DNA from: Mansonella perstans
Taxonomy: Eukaryota > Nematoda > Chromadorea > Rhabditida > Onchocercidae
Assembly (NCBI GenBank): GCA_037074765.1
Contig: JBAMDO010000167.1
Span: 55,403-119,402, forward strand
DNA: 64,000 bases
Direction of reading: 5' to 3'
Under the pieces are notes generated by a model, which saw only the letters and a program-made list of their open reading frames with translations, made no database searches and was not told the origin of the DNA. The translations under genes were made by a program, and so were the position numbers. Shown here piece after piece: positions 46,254-59,227 of this stretch (position 1 is its first letter; each line of letters starts with the position of its first letter).

Positions 46254-46636
46254 TTTTTTCAATATCTCTTCAGTTTAAATAAAATCTTACTCTCGAATTG
46301 ATAACTTTTATTTACCCGGATAGCTAATGCAGTCCAAAAAGACAAATTCTGGATATCTACTCAAATAAAATGAAATTAAAATATTTTAAGAAAATTAAAA
46401 AAAAATAGAGAAAAAAAGACATCACAATAATTGAAGTTTAAATTAAGACTTCACTCCCGAAGAACACTTATCATTGTGAAATTACAAGAAATAACTTAAA
46501 CTTTCCGCATAAATATCTTTCTTAAAAACAACTAATTAATCAAAATTGTTATCGTTGTTGAAATTACAAATAATAACTCAAATTTTTGCAGAAATACCTC
46601 TTTTCAAACTAATTTAAAAATTATTAATTAATGAGA
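46254..46636 (+). repeat. Left arm of a long inverted repeat
   Basis: Reverse complement of 49035-49382 with moderate divergence. The best shared block is ACTCTCGAATTGATAACTTT. Other shared blocks are CAATAATTGAAGTTTAAATT and TTACAA...AATAACT. Each arm itself contains an about 85-bp internal tandem duplication, so the duplication is older than the inversion. Confidence 0.85.
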
Positions 46637-47739
46637 TTTGTTGAAAAGAGAAAAGAAAAATTAATTAATGAGATTTGTTAGAAAGTGGGAAAGAGAGAAA
46701 GAATGTAAAGAGAAAAGAATAAAATTAAAAGGAAATTTTTTTACAAGTATTATCTTTTCTTATTTGTAGTTATTTCAAAATAAAATTAACATAATTCGCA
46801 CGTAGTAATATTATTCAACATTTAAATTAATATAGGATAAATAATAAATCTTACAACAAACAATCGAAGCATTGGGACGATCAAAATAATGAGTATTTAT
46901 ATATACAATTACTGATTGTTAAATGAGCAATATTTTATAAGCTACATTATCAATAAAATGTAAAATTTTTGAAATAAAGTCTGAAAGTTACTCGCAATAA
47001 TTTTACTGAAATATTTGTTATTGGTAAATGTGTAAAGGGCTGGATTTATCTTTGGTTCACAGAAATAATATCTGTAACATTTTCAATTATGTAACAATTT
47101 CAAATTGATCAAGACAAAGCAAAAGCTGTGATCAGTGTTGCAAAATATAACAATTTGAAAATTTCTAGAAATGTTGATTTGTATTGTGTTGATTGTCTAT
47201 TGTTATGATAAATCACTCAATGCGAATGGTTAAATTAGTTTCAAAATGTATGAAATTCAATTTTGCAGCAGTATTTTTAAAAAAAAAGTGTAATTTAATT
47301 TTATATAAATAGCTTGAAGGAAATAATAAGTAAATTCAGAAAAAAGCAAATAAACAAATCGAAAATATCTTTTCAATTACATTGAAACTTATAGTAATAT
47401 AATAATTTCAATTTAAGCAAATTTTAATTCAGAATTATTTTTCAAATTTAATTACGATTAAAATCGTATTTCATTAATCCGGAATAAATTTATATTTGTT
47501 TTTTATACATTAATGAACGATGCTAACAATTTTCTTGAAAAAAATGGAAGTTGAAGTTGCTAAATTCTTTTTAAAAATTTTAGCAATTTAATTTGAATTA
47601 TTAAATAATCAGAACAAAAAAAAAGCTATTGCAAAAATTTTACAAACGAATGTCAAGGCAATAGGAGATATACTGTATGTAGGAGACACACACAATCACC
47701 GATCGCCTGATCGACTAAGACTTAAACGACACGTTTTCA

Positions 47740-50529
47740 TCACCAACACTGGATCTTCTTCTTGGATCCACTTGCCTGACTTGTCCGCGGTGCTTAAATA
47801 TCGAAAATACACAATGAATTCAGTTAGGTAATTGGCGTGTCGGATAGTTGGATTGCATCAAATCAAATTTAAAATCCTAGAATTACAAATTTAAAATGAG
47901 GGTCCTTGAACATAATCAGAATATTTTGATCAATTTAAGTTGGAGATTTATTTATCGCTAATTTGCTTCATTTTAATCAAATTTTTCTTTATGCAATGTA
48001 TATTTGATGTTTTGCTAAATAATTCCATGAAATGAATGGAAAAAAAAAAATTTTGTGGAAATTTTTTCGCAGTATAAATTAATTTCAACCAATTAAATTG
48101 AATCAATCAAAACGATAAATTTGAAAAAAAATTTTATTATTTCAAAACTTTGTAACAAATAAATAAAAATTATTTCTTTTTTTTTTGTTTTCTCATTTAC
48201 GTTTCTAAAATTTCACTCAGCGAATCATACAATATAGTTATTTCTTTAACTAAAGTTAATTGCTAATACTAATTGTTAAAATTGAATTTTTAATCATAAA
48301 TTTAAAAACGTTTGATTGTAGTTTTTTTCTTTTTTTTTTAGCTTCAGCAATTAAACTATCACATGTATTTATTGTTTATTAATTAAAGCTTTTTTTCAAT
48401 GAGAGTAAAATAATACAATTGACAAGAAAAATGAAAATACTGCAAGAACGAAAAAAAGAAACCAATAAAATAATAAAGAGCACCACGGAAGTAGAAGAGC
48501 GGACGTGGAAAAAAAATTGTACTATTGAAAAGTAAAGTAATTTTAAGTTATTCCGGGAAAGTGTGACGATATTTGTTAAAAATTTCATATATTATTGTTG
48601 GTTTTTTTTTTTTTTTTGATGTTTAGATGAAAAGTTTGCAAAAATTCTTCTAGACAAGTATGAACAAAAAAAAAAAAATTTCTTATAATTTCAGATGATA
48701 ACAGAAAAAAATGAAGAAATGAAGCGCCAATAAAGTATAGTGTGCATCACAAAAACAGAAGAAGGGAATAAGTAATAAAATGCATTTTATCGTGGAAAAA
48801 AATTGTACTAATTACAAAGTAAAATAATTTTAATTGAGTTATATTATAATTATAAAACAATTGAATTATTCCGGGAAGGTTGTGGCAGTATGTTTGTAAA
48901 ATATTATTATATATTCCTGTTCGTTTTTCTTTTTTTTTTTTTGATATTTAAATGAATAGTTTTGAAAGAAATTTGATTAAAACAGGTTAATTGTGAGCAA
49001 AAAAGAATTCTTACAATTTCACAATGATAACAATTCTCATTAATTATTTTTAAAAGAGGTATTTCTGTAAATTTTGAATTATCATTTATAACAATGATAA
49101 CGGTTTTAATTAATTAATTATTTTTAAGAGAGATATTTCTGCGAAAAGTTTAAATCAGTTCTTGTAAACGATAACGGTTCTCCGGTTTAATTTAAACTTC
49201 AATTATTGTGAAGTCTTTTTTTCCCTATTTTTTATTTTGATTTCCTTATAATATTTTAATTTTATTTTATCTAACGAGAAACCCAAAATTTGTTTTTTAC
49301 ACTGGATGAACTATCCAGGTAATTAAAAGTTATCAATTCGAGAGTAAAATTTTATTTGAACTGGAAAGATATCGAATTTTTTTCACGTGCAAAATAATTT
49401 TACATGTAAACGCTATTTTAATCAAATTAGATCACATTGATAGAATTAATAGCAAAATATGCAATTTAAACATCAATTTTATACTAGCGTTTTTATATTT
49501 TATGCTTAAATGTTCTTTTTTTGTAAAATTTAACGAAGGAATTTGTTTTAATTAAATTAGCTGTGCTATGCGATGAAGTCATGAACTTTAATTGGATAAG
49601 ATCTAATGTAACTAATTGAATTACAATAAGCACAAAACACAAAGTTGATTTAACTTTTATTTGGAAATAATAATTTAGTAGAAAAATTTTTGTTGTGGAA
49701 ATTATTATGGTAATCAAATTAAGTTTAATTAGTAATAAAATCACTAGTGTAATTAAATTGAATCAATTATAACATAAAAAATTTGTAATTAATTTAAAAT
49801 ATGTATAGGTTAATCTTAGTGCTTTTCCAGATGTTAATACTTTAACTTGTTCATTAATGAATATTTTTCTTTTTCACTTTTTTTTTTTTCTTTACCATCA
49901 TTTGAACAATTTGATAAATTCATTAATACAATTTTATATTCTTTTTTTTCTTCTTTTATCTATAGCAATAATGATATTATAATTTCCATTAATATTATTA
50001 TGTTATTGTTATTATCACTATTATTATTCTTAGCAATACTATGTATTATCCTTATTATTAATATTGTTACTATTCTTATTATTCTAATTTATTATTACTA
50101 TTCTTATTAATATTACTGTAGTACTTGCAGTAGCAAAGTATCAATGAACTTCACTTTTAGCTGCAGCTCTTCCACTTTCTCTCCCTCTCTCGCAGTTTCT
50201 TAAATTTTGCAGCAAAATTGAAAAGCAAGAAAGTTCGATCATTTTGTTTACATTATTTATCCAAATACATTAGTTTCTCTACTTACCCTTCATATATATG
50301 TTCCTCATTCCATTCTGGTTCACAGGTGCCCATTTAGGCCCTGTCTATTCTTTATCATTTACATTTGCTTCCTATTTGTTTTCCTATTTAATACCTTCCG
50401 AATTTTTCCTAACCAAACTAAAATAGAGCTTCACCAATAATAGTTTGTTTGATTTATATGAATGAGTTAAATCATCATCACCTTTATACTTTTCTTTTGG
50501 ATAAATTAGATCATGAGTTAGATCATCTT
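47740..50529 (-). CDS. Candidate C-terminal exons of an unknown gene (three exons)
   Basis: Three minus-strand exons join with phase 1 at each junction: 50529-50482 (DDLTHDLIYPKEKYK), 50340-50287 (GPKWAPVNQNGMRNIYMK, excellent donor GTAAGT) and 47792-47740 (APRTSQASGSKKKIQCW and TGA). The last exon lies in a GC-richer island (47690-47815) that stands out from the AT-rich loop of the long inverted repeat. Weak points: acceptors of the first two exons lack a pyrimidine tract, no 5' exon was found, and the island is open on both strands. A possible 5' non-coding exon (TTTAG acceptor, GAG-GTAAGG donor) lies near 50753-50808. No family recognised. The gene would lie upstream of gdh-1 on the same strand. 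Confidence 0.3.
48420..49032 (+). repeat. ~290-330 bp direct tandem duplication
   Basis: 48505-48702 and 48792-49032 share GTGGAAAAAAATTGTACT, TTATTCCGGGAA and a T-run followed by TTTGAT, in the same order. The duplication abuts the right arm of the inverted repeat. Confidence 0.8.
49035..49382 (-). repeat. Right arm of the long inverted repeat
   Basis: Partner of 46254-46636, with about 2.4 kb between the arms. Matching fades on both outer and inner sides. I see no target-site duplication or transposase between the arms. Confidence 0.85.
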
Positions 50530-51539
50530 CTGATTATTTTTTTCTTTTTATCTTTGCCCAAGTTTCATTATCTTTGCATTTTTCTAAAAAATTTTTATTT
50601 TTTTATTTTTTAATGTAAAAAATAAAAAGAGAAAGGGAAAGAGGAAAAAAGGATTTTACCCATTATTTAATATTGTCATTGAAAAAAAAAAACCATTATT
50701 CTTATTTACATTACTCCTATCTCCATGTTTACTTATAATTTTTTCTTTTTATCCTTACCTCATTTCTTTACTTTCTTTCTTCTTCATCAATCATTTCCAG
50801 TTTTCAAGTTCCTAAATATTAAATTTATGCAAAGATCTTTTTTTTTGAAATCGCTCTTTTCATTTCACCAATATAAATTTGATAAATTACAATGAATTTA
50901 AGCTGAGTAGGTTGAAATGAATGAGAAAGAATTGAAAGTGAAAATAAAATGAAGAAAAAAATTTAGCAATGATAAATTTAAAATAAATTACAAAATCAAT
51001 TAATCATAAAAAAAACTCAGTTAATAATTATTTGTAAAATTAACAACGTCGCCTGACAAAATTATTGATTAAATATGTAATTGAAAAAGATATATGAAAT
51101 TTGTGTAATGATCGAGAGGTTATTCTTCCAAAATGATTTGTTTATCGGATGATGAATTTGTTAAGACTCAAAATTATTTGTTCTCACAAATTTACATTTA
51201 AAAATTTTTAAATTAAGATTCTTTGTGTTTAAATTGAAGCATCTGTTTAAATTGAAATTTAAAACTATGCTAATGTACGTTCATAGAATGCATGTATCGC
51301 CTGTATGTTCTTTTTTTTTTAAAAAAAAAAATTGAAATGTCCTAGTTAGTATTTATTGAATGAATAATAACCAACATTAGCTTCCTCATTTGAAAAATTA
51401 TATTATGGAAATTTATTGAGATATTTCACAATCGGCTGTAATTTGATCCAACTATTGCATGTATGTGTATGTCTGTGTGTTTCTGTGTGTGTGTGTGTGT
51501 CTGTCTGTCTGTCTGTGTATGTGTGTTTGAATGTATGTG

Positions 51540-51617
<78 letters not shown>

Positions 51618-52540
51618 GGTGTCTATGCATTTAAAAAATGAAATTTAAATTTTTTTGAAACCAATGAAACTTCAAAAAAGTTTTGATGATGAATGGAAAT
51701 TTTTTCAATTATCAACTATGAATTAAACATTGGCAATGATCGCAAAGTATCCGTTCATTTTTCAATTTCTCTTTTATTTTCATCATTATTATTATAAATT
51801 GCTGAACATATAATCATACGTGATACATGTAATACGTGTCCTATACGTGATACATATTTCATGTGTTTTCACATACAAACACCTTGTTTTCCATGATACT
51901 TATCTTATTGGAAAAAACTTATTGGACATCAATCATCTAAGTATATTTTATGTTTGCCTTTTTTTAATCAAGAAATTTCATTTATCATTATTAAATTATC
52001 AGTTTATATACAAATATTATCGATTTACTGATTATTTTTCCGGTCAATTATGTTTGCTGTATTTTTCCGGTCAATTTATCCTTGATTGATTTTTCGCATC
52101 AATTTATATTTGATTGATTTTGTTGGTTAGTCGTCTGATCTTTAGTGTCTTATTGATTTGAACTGATTAATGACTTAATTATCTAATAGTCTAGCAGATT
52201 AATCCTCGCTAATACATTCATTAGTTTGATTTGACTGCTAATGCTAATGCAGCTAATGCCTGATGGTTTTATTTCTCTGCTCCGGGTTAGTAGTGTAAAA
52301 TCAGTTACAAATATTATTTTAAAAATTGATAAATAACAACAATAATTTTCATGTCACTGTTTAATTGTTCACTTTATTCATTTTATTATATTTTGAAATG
52401 TTTCAGTGAAATTAATTTCATTGTTTACTATAAACAGTTTAACAAATAAAAAATTTTTTTAACAACAAAATTTCACAACTTCACCTTTCATTTTAACAAC
52501 ACAAAACTTCCTAACAACTTCGCATTTCGCTATTTACATT
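49383..52540. other. Gene-poor region with ATT and GT microsatellites
   Basis: Apart from the exon candidates near 50.3-50.5 kb, no exon seen. ATT/TTA triplet-rich stretch 49965-50115. GT microsatellite 51467-51616, nearly pure from 51546. Degenerate TTTTTCCGGTCAATT repeats 52035-52115. Confidence 0.65.
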
Positions 52541-53032
52541 TGAAACTTTCGAAGCATTTCATATCTTTATTCACGTGTTAGAACAATTTTATACGCCTTC
52601 TTTCTTTATAAATCGTATTCAATTCCATTCCGTTTCATTTCATTTCATTTCACTCCATTTCATTACATTCCATTTCATTTCATTTCATTTCATTTCATTT
52701 CGTTTCATTTCATTTCATTTCATCTCATTTCATTCTAATCAGTTCTTTGATGAATCAATAGGATAGAACTTTTCATCTTTCTTCAGAAATTGTATTCCAC
52801 TCCATTCCATTCCATTTCATTTCATTTCATTCTATTCAGTTCTTCAAACTTTGAAGCATTTCTCATCTTTATTCAAGTGTTAGAACAATTTTGTACGTTT
52901 TCCTTCTTCACGAATTGTATTCCGTCCCATTTCATTTCTTTCATTCTATTCCATTTCATTTCATTTAATTTAATTTCATTTCATTTCATTCTATTCAGTT
53001 CATTGATGAATCAATAGAATAGAACTTTCCAT
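52541..53032 (+). repeat. Segmental duplication containing TTCAT pentanucleotide arrays
   Basis: 52541-52776 and 52845-53032 are diverged copies: TTGAAGCATTTC, then CTTTATTCA.GTGTTAGAACA, a (TTCAT)n array, then GATGAATCAATAG.ATAGAAC. The arrays differ in length between copies. Confidence 0.88.
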
Positions 53033-55485
53033 CAATTAATCATTATTTTTGCCTTTTTTTCTTTTCTGTTCGATGTGTTTCGATGTTTTTCATAAAAATC
53101 CTTTTTGATTATAAATTGTGAGAAATTTTTCCATGATTAATAAATTATGTTTATTTGTTTTTTTTCTGTAAAAAAATTCAAATTATTTGAAGAAAAAACT
53201 GATAATAAAACAAATGCTATTTCGATTAATAATAAGATTGAAACTTTTGATAAGATTGAAATTTGTTTAATTTATAATTCATAATCTTTATTAATTTGAT
53301 CGATCAGAAATGTGTGATAAATAATTAATCTATTGAAAGAGATATTTTGTGAAAAAATCTGCAATAGATATTAATATTTATAAATACTATTATATTACTA
53401 TTTTTTACATGTTATATTACTTACTATATTATTTATTATAAATTATATTACTGTTTATGTTATTTATTGTATATTATACTCATATTATTTATTATACTTT
53501 ATATTATATTACAGATTATGTTATTATATTGTATTACTATTTTGAAAATATGACAATTTACATAGATGAAACTAAAAATTTTCCACTCGTTCATTGGATA
53601 TTATTTAATTAAGGCAACAATAAACAATTCAATTGGATTGTTAATATTCAAATTCCATACAAAAAAAATATACTTTATTTTTAATTAAGCATCTTTAATT
53701 GCTGAAAAAAAAAATTAAGAAACAGAACATAAATGCTTTGCCTATTTATTTATTTAATTATGTATTACTTAATTAAATAATATTCTTTACTTAAATAATT
53801 TGCGTCACCAATTTTTCAATGAATCAGTTTTTAAAATATACTCGCTTATTTATTTGTTTATTTATGCGTTTGTTTATAAAATCACTTAATTCCAAATGAA
53901 TTCATTTTTAGGAAGGAATAGAAGAAAGTAATTTAAGTTTCTGTTAAAAATGCAACTTCATGTTTATTAAGTACTTAAATATCATGTAATCCTTGGTCCT
54001 TTCATTTATCTTGTTAGAAAATTTTTTGCTCAATAAATGAAAGTATTTTTCATATTCAGTTGTTATTTTCAATTTGTTATTGGTTATTGAATGTAAATTC
54101 AGTACTGAAGTGCAAATAAACATTTTGAACATAAATATATATATAGATTTTAAGTAATTCATTACTAGTAATTCATTTTTTAATTTTTTTTATCGAGAAT
54201 TTTAAGAGAGATATGAAAAGATATCAAAATGAAAATATGCATTTTGTATAAAATATGTAAGTACTGATTTTAAGTATTGATCAATAATTACACTTCCATT
54301 TTTTAATTATAAGACGAAAATGTTATCATTTCGGCTGTTGTAATTTTTTTTTCAAAACTTTTTCCAAATTCATGAAATCGATAAATTTTCCTTTTAAACA
54401 ATTTGTGTAATAAAATATCAATATTATTACTTTCGCTTCCTATCCAATTCTTTTGCGTTTTTTTTTTTTTTTTTTTTTTTGCCAAAATCTCTTTTAAAAT
54501 CAAAAATAAAAGGACAATTTTTTTTTTGAAATTTTTGAAACGGTCATTTTTTTACCTTTTGTTCCACTCTTCTTCTCTTCATCTCTTTTCATTTTCCTTT
54601 CCTTCATCTTTCTTCCAATTTTTTCTTTCCCTTTCCCATTCTCTCTCTCTCTCTCTCTCTCAAAGTACCAAGCCGTTCTGTTTCTCACATATCTTTTTCA
54701 TTTAAGTTAGCTTAAACTTTAAACTTAATAGCAAAAAAGTAGTGGTAATGCTAAATTACATTTAAATGTTACTGACAAATCGTAACATTCTACCGTATTT
54801 CAAAAATATAATTTTGAATTGGAATTTTGTAATTGCACTAATAATATCGAACTTCTTCAATTCATTCATCATCTTTTTGCATTTAATAAATTTAATTTCA
54901 TTTCATTGCATATATATAAATCTGTTCATTATTAATTCTGAGGAAATTTTTTATTCAATACAAAATGAGTATTCCATTTCCTTTCATTACTCATTACTAA
55001 ACTAATAATTTTTTTGCTAAAATTCTAAGTTATTTATGCTATAAATAAATTGAATAAAATAGTTTTACAAATTTAAAGTTTAAAATAGTTTTATTTAAAG
55101 TTTAAAATAATAAAATAGTTTTACAAATTTAAAGTTTTACAAAAATATCCAATCAAATTTAAAGATAGATTATGATTGAATATTTAAGGCACGAAAATTA
55201 GATTCATTGTTGACAGAATGGCGTAAATATAGGTTGTTAGATTGAAAAACCGAAAAAGCCTAAATATTTCAGAAAAGTTTTGACTTGTGCTTGAAAAACT
55301 ACTAGTATTTGCATATATATGTTAAGTTCCAATCAATTGTTTAACAAAAAAAAAAATCAATCAAATCAATTTTCAAATCAATCGTTTAATCATTCATAAG
55401 AATATTTGTCATTCATGAATTATGATCACAAATTATATAAAAACATTATCTAAGATTTATAGTTATGCAAAAAAAAATAAAAAAT
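53033..55485. other. Gene-poor AT-rich region
   Basis: TAT-rich runs at 53380-53540, poly-T at 54463-54480, CT microsatellite 54640-54661. One possible last exon on the plus strand (55189-55245, ARKLDSLLTEWRKYRLLD) follows a TTTAAG acceptor but has no confident partner. Confidence 0.5.
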
Positions 55486-55489
55486 AATA

Positions 55490-56115
55490 CCTGCGATTCA
55501 TGACATTATAGTTTAGCTTTTGCGAACGAAGATTAACATGATTTCATTGACATTTGACAAAGACTCATTTGTAACTGAAGAAATTAATATCCCCACAAGG
55601 ATGGTTGCATATGATAGAACGGTACGTGTGTTTAGATGCTGTGTAGTAGGTAAATAGCGAATGTACTGTTTTTCTGCAATATCTTCTTCTTTCTCAGCAT
55701 TGATTTTACAGGTAATTTTAAAGGAAACAGCAAAATGATGAATTATGTGTCTCTCCATGACTCCCACGATTGGATACTGAAGTAGATCATTTGTGAGAGT
55801 CAATTTGATTGAAGTTAAGATACTATTTTAGAGTGTATATCGTTTTTTTAGGGCAAACTTTTCATGCAGAACCAGTGGAAAGTTCGCCGTAGAGGTGGGG
55901 CAATCTTAAGGTGACAGTAATCCTCCCATCCTAAATAGTGACCTGCCCAGCGTAACTGCGTTCTCACCAGCATGGTTTCAATGCTTGGTGATAGTTGTTG
56001 CCTGTTGAAAGATTGTCTCATTTTTTACATCATTTTAAAGATTTTTAGCGTAAGCAGCGCTTCGAGCAAACGCACGTGATGACAATAGATGACCCAGGAT
56101 TCAGATTTATGCAAA
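55490..56115 (-). pseudogene. Decayed non-LTR retrotransposon fragment, second copy
   Basis: Minus-strand translation from about 56110 gives ESWVIYCHHVRLLEALL, then PSIETMLVRTQLRWAGHYLG (about 55993-55934) and WEDYCHLKIAP, which are the end of an RTE-like reverse transcriptase (standard form PSIEAMLLRxQLRWAGHVxRM). Downstream DNA to about 55490 aligns with 25430-25745 (TCATATGCAACCAT, GTCAAA..T..ATGAAATC), so both fragments belong to one family and share a 3' end. Here the region before RWAGH is better preserved, while the plus-strand copy has lost it by an internal deletion. Stops and frameshifts are present. The minus-strand ORF at 55803-55513 is the element's tail, not a gene. Similar short segments (ATTCATAGTT.TGCAAAAAAA...AATACCTGCGAT) flank the fragment. 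Confidence 0.8.
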
Positions 56116-59030
56116 AAAATTGGCATTCATGTGCATATGCCTGTAATTCATAGTTATGCAAAAAAAAAAAAAAAAATAATATTTGAGATTTATAGTTATT
56201 TAAGAAATAAACCTGAGATTCATAGTTCTGCAAAAAAATAATACCTGCGATACAATTATAATCAATGGAAAATGAATTGAAATTTCAAGCAATTTTAATT
56301 TTTAGGAAAAAGAAAAATCACTTTTTTCCAACACTATCATTTAATAAAATAAAAAAAAAGAAAACTTTGATAAATTTAAATTTGCATACAAATTTTTAAA
56401 CTTATAAAATCCGGAAGATATTATTGTTTATTTGTGCCATTTCCTTCAAAATTTACATTTTCCTGCTTCTTTCTCATTTCTAAATGGATTTTTAAATTGA
56501 ATTTTATGTTGTAAGCAAATTTTTAAACTAAAATTGAAAAGAGGGCAAAACCGAGGAAAAGTGAAAATTGTAATGTATTTGTTTTAAAATTAGTTAAAAT
56601 TAACTTTTAATTTTTTTCCAATTTTTTCAAAATGCTCTTAAAAATCAATTAGTAGTTTCATTTTATCATTTGCTTCGCTCCTTTTACTAAAGCTAAGCAT
56701 CATTATCAATGAGAAATTTTATTTTATGTTAGTTTTAAAATTTTAAGTAGGGAAATTTCAATACCTTCATAAGAGATGAAAGTAATTTGATACTATGGCT
56801 CAAAATTACTATTCAATGAATTTTTCATCATCATTTTTTTTCCATATCTGCTATTGCTTCATATTTTCCGTTCCACCATTCTTCTGACTTTATCAATCCT
56901 CTTATCAGCAGCAACAGCACCAATTCATTCCTTGCAAATGAATAGGTCAAGGCTTATAGCAAATTTTTTTTTACTACTCACTAATCTTATTAGGACAGTT
57001 ATTGTTATTACAATCATTCCAAAGTTTTTATCGCTATCATTATTATTATTAGCATTACTATTCATGTTTTTATTATCACCATTAGTATTGATTAACAATA
57101 TATAAAATTCATATTTATTATGAAATTAGTACGAATTTGTCAAAAATTTCTCATTCATAAAAATATTACTGTTTTCGTCGCTATTTTCATTAGTATATTT
57201 TTGTTATTACAATTGTTCTAATTTTTATTATCGTTATCATTAATGCCATTATCACTGCTATTCATGTCAGTACTATTATTATTATCATTCGAAGTTTTAT
57301 TGCTTTCACTACCATTATTAATATCACTATTCTCGTTAGTACCATTTTTGTTGTAATAATTATTTTAATTTTTTTCATTCTCATTATTATTAATATCATT
57401 ACTCTTTCTGTCAGTACCATTTTTGTTATTGTAAATACTAGCATTATTATTTCACATTATTATTATTGTTATTATTATTATTATTACAATCTAATTTAGA
57501 TTTTCAAAATAGTTTATTGAATTAAAATGATTGTTAATTTCTCATCATTCCTTATTTTGCTTCCTTCTTTATTTTTTATCTTTTTATTTATTTATTACTA
57601 TTATTATTAATATTATTATTACTATAATCATTATTAATTTTATTCAATTCATTATTAACTAATAGCCATATTTTCCTAGGCTATTTTAAATTTTTGCAAA
57701 ATATGATTTTGCATTTGCGGAAAAAAGCCAAGCAAATGTTAACACTGATACTTTATCACTGTTGCATCCTATTAAGCATTCGCATCTATCATTACAATTA
57801 ACTATGCTTCATTAATTAGTATGCTTACATATGATTAAAATCTTAATTTATTTGATAAAATAAACCCTGAACTTTTCTATTATTAAAAATCATAACGTTA
57901 TTTTTGTTTACGATTTATCCTTAAATTACTAAATAAATTTAACTTCTCAAATTTCAAAAATTAACTTTGTAAACAACCTAAGAATATTTAAAACAGTAAT
58001 TAATTAGTTGGGCTAACATTTCCATTAGCATGATTAAATTAGTTTTATGTAAATATTTGTGACAAATAATTTGTTGCATTTTCAAAATTTTCCTTCTCAT
58101 ATTTTTTTCCTTTTTCATGAAAATTTAAAATAACTTATTATTTTGTCAAATGTTTTTGTAAATTGCATTTAATCATGATAGTAATTTCCAAAACAATGAT
58201 AATGCTATTGAACATCAAGAGTATGTTATAAACCTATTGCAATAACGATCATTTATTTCTAACATTATCATGAATTGTGTGATTTAATTATCAGTTAATT
58301 AATACCATTTAATTGTGTCATTTAATTAATATCATTTAATTGCGATTTTTTTTTTCGAAATATTTGATACAGTAATGATATTGGATTATCAGTGTGATGA
58401 TAATAATGATATTGGATTATCAGTGTGATGATAATAATGATATTGGATTATCAGTGTTTGTTAAAAGATTACCCTTTAATTTATTATCATTTTTAAAAGT
58501 GCAAAAAAGAAAATTACATAATCAATTTTTCAATTTGCACGAAGAAAAAAAAATGCTTAATAATGCTAATTATCATTGTGTGTGTTGATTGATTGATGTT
58601 AAGAGGAAGAGTTTTTAAGAAGAAAGAAAAAAAGTAAAAAAAGTTTTTTAAAAAAGTAAAATTTAAAACATGAAATTATTAAGAAATTTTTGCAAACAAA
58701 ATAATAAAATGAAGCGTTAATTAATAACGTTAATTAGAAAATAAACGTTATTTAAATGGTAAATTAATTGGTGTTAATTAATAAATAAGCATTGATTAAA
58801 CGTTAATTAATGTTAGTTAAAAAATAAGCGTTAATTAAAGGTTAGTTAATTATTGAAAGTATTGCATTGGAAATATGCAAAAATTGAAGCTAATTAGAAT
58901 AGAGATCAAAAATCACTGACACCTGATGCTTTCTTCTTTTACTACATCCATTTTTTCTTTCATTTTTTTTTCTCATTAAAATGGCAGAAGGTGAATGGAA
59001 GAAGGAAAGAGTGAAGTGTTGATGGAGCAA
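56116..59030. other. Gene-poor region with ATT triplet repeats
   Basis: ATT/ATC/ACT triplet-rich stretches at 56995-57115 and 57180-57490 produce Ile/Leu-rich shadow ORFs. GTTAATTAAT-type repeats at 58715-58850. No gene recognised. Confidence 0.6.
58376..58457 (+). repeat. 31-bp tandem repeat, 2.6 copies
   Basis: Unit TTGGATTATCAGTGTGATGA plus TAATAATGATA, starting at 58381, 58412 and 58443. Nearly identical copies. Confidence 0.92.
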
Positions 59031-59034
59031 TAGA

Positions 59035-59165
59035 TAAAGAATGATGAGGAAGAGGAGGAGGAGGAGGAGGAGGAAAGGGAAGAGTGGGAGGAAGAAGAGG
59101 AGGAGGAGGAGGAAAAAGAGGAGGAGTGGGAGGAGTGGGAGGAGTGGGAGGAGGCGTGGGAGGAA
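59035..59165 (+). repeat. GGA-rich polypurine tract
   Basis: Imperfect GAGGAG/GGAGTGGGA repeat. Its complement gives Pro/Ser-rich shadow ORFs. Confidence 0.9.
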
Positions 59166-59227
59166 AGCCGGTAAAATGAAGCAAACGCATCCGTACATAA
59201 AAGTTTGTCATTAATCAAGGTTTGTGC

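Noticed and set aside
47699..47733. Upstream transit-peptide exon for gdh-1 in the GC island
   Set aside because: The donor after SGD is phase 2, while the exon at 41143 would need phase 1. It fits only as a non-coding exon.
51416..51648. CVCV-type ORFs
   Set aside because: GT microsatellite.
54403..54705. Phe/Ser-rich ORF and its antisense Lys/Arg/Glu-rich ORF
   Set aside because: Poly-T and CT-rich low complexity.
55513..55803. 96-codon minus-strand ORF as a gene
   Set aside because: It aligns with the 3' region of the retrotransposon copy at 25.4-25.75 kb, so it is part of the element.
56854..57105. ORF resembling a signal peptide followed by Leu/Ile-rich sequence
   Set aside because: The apparent start is TTG, and most of the frame is an ATT/ATC triplet repeat.
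58376..58457. CRISPR-like repeat
   Set aside because: Contiguous tandem copies without spacers, in a eukaryotic genome.
58890..59218. Pro-, Ser- and Leu-rich ORFs on the minus strand
   Set aside because: Three frames of the same polypurine repeat, no splice or start context.
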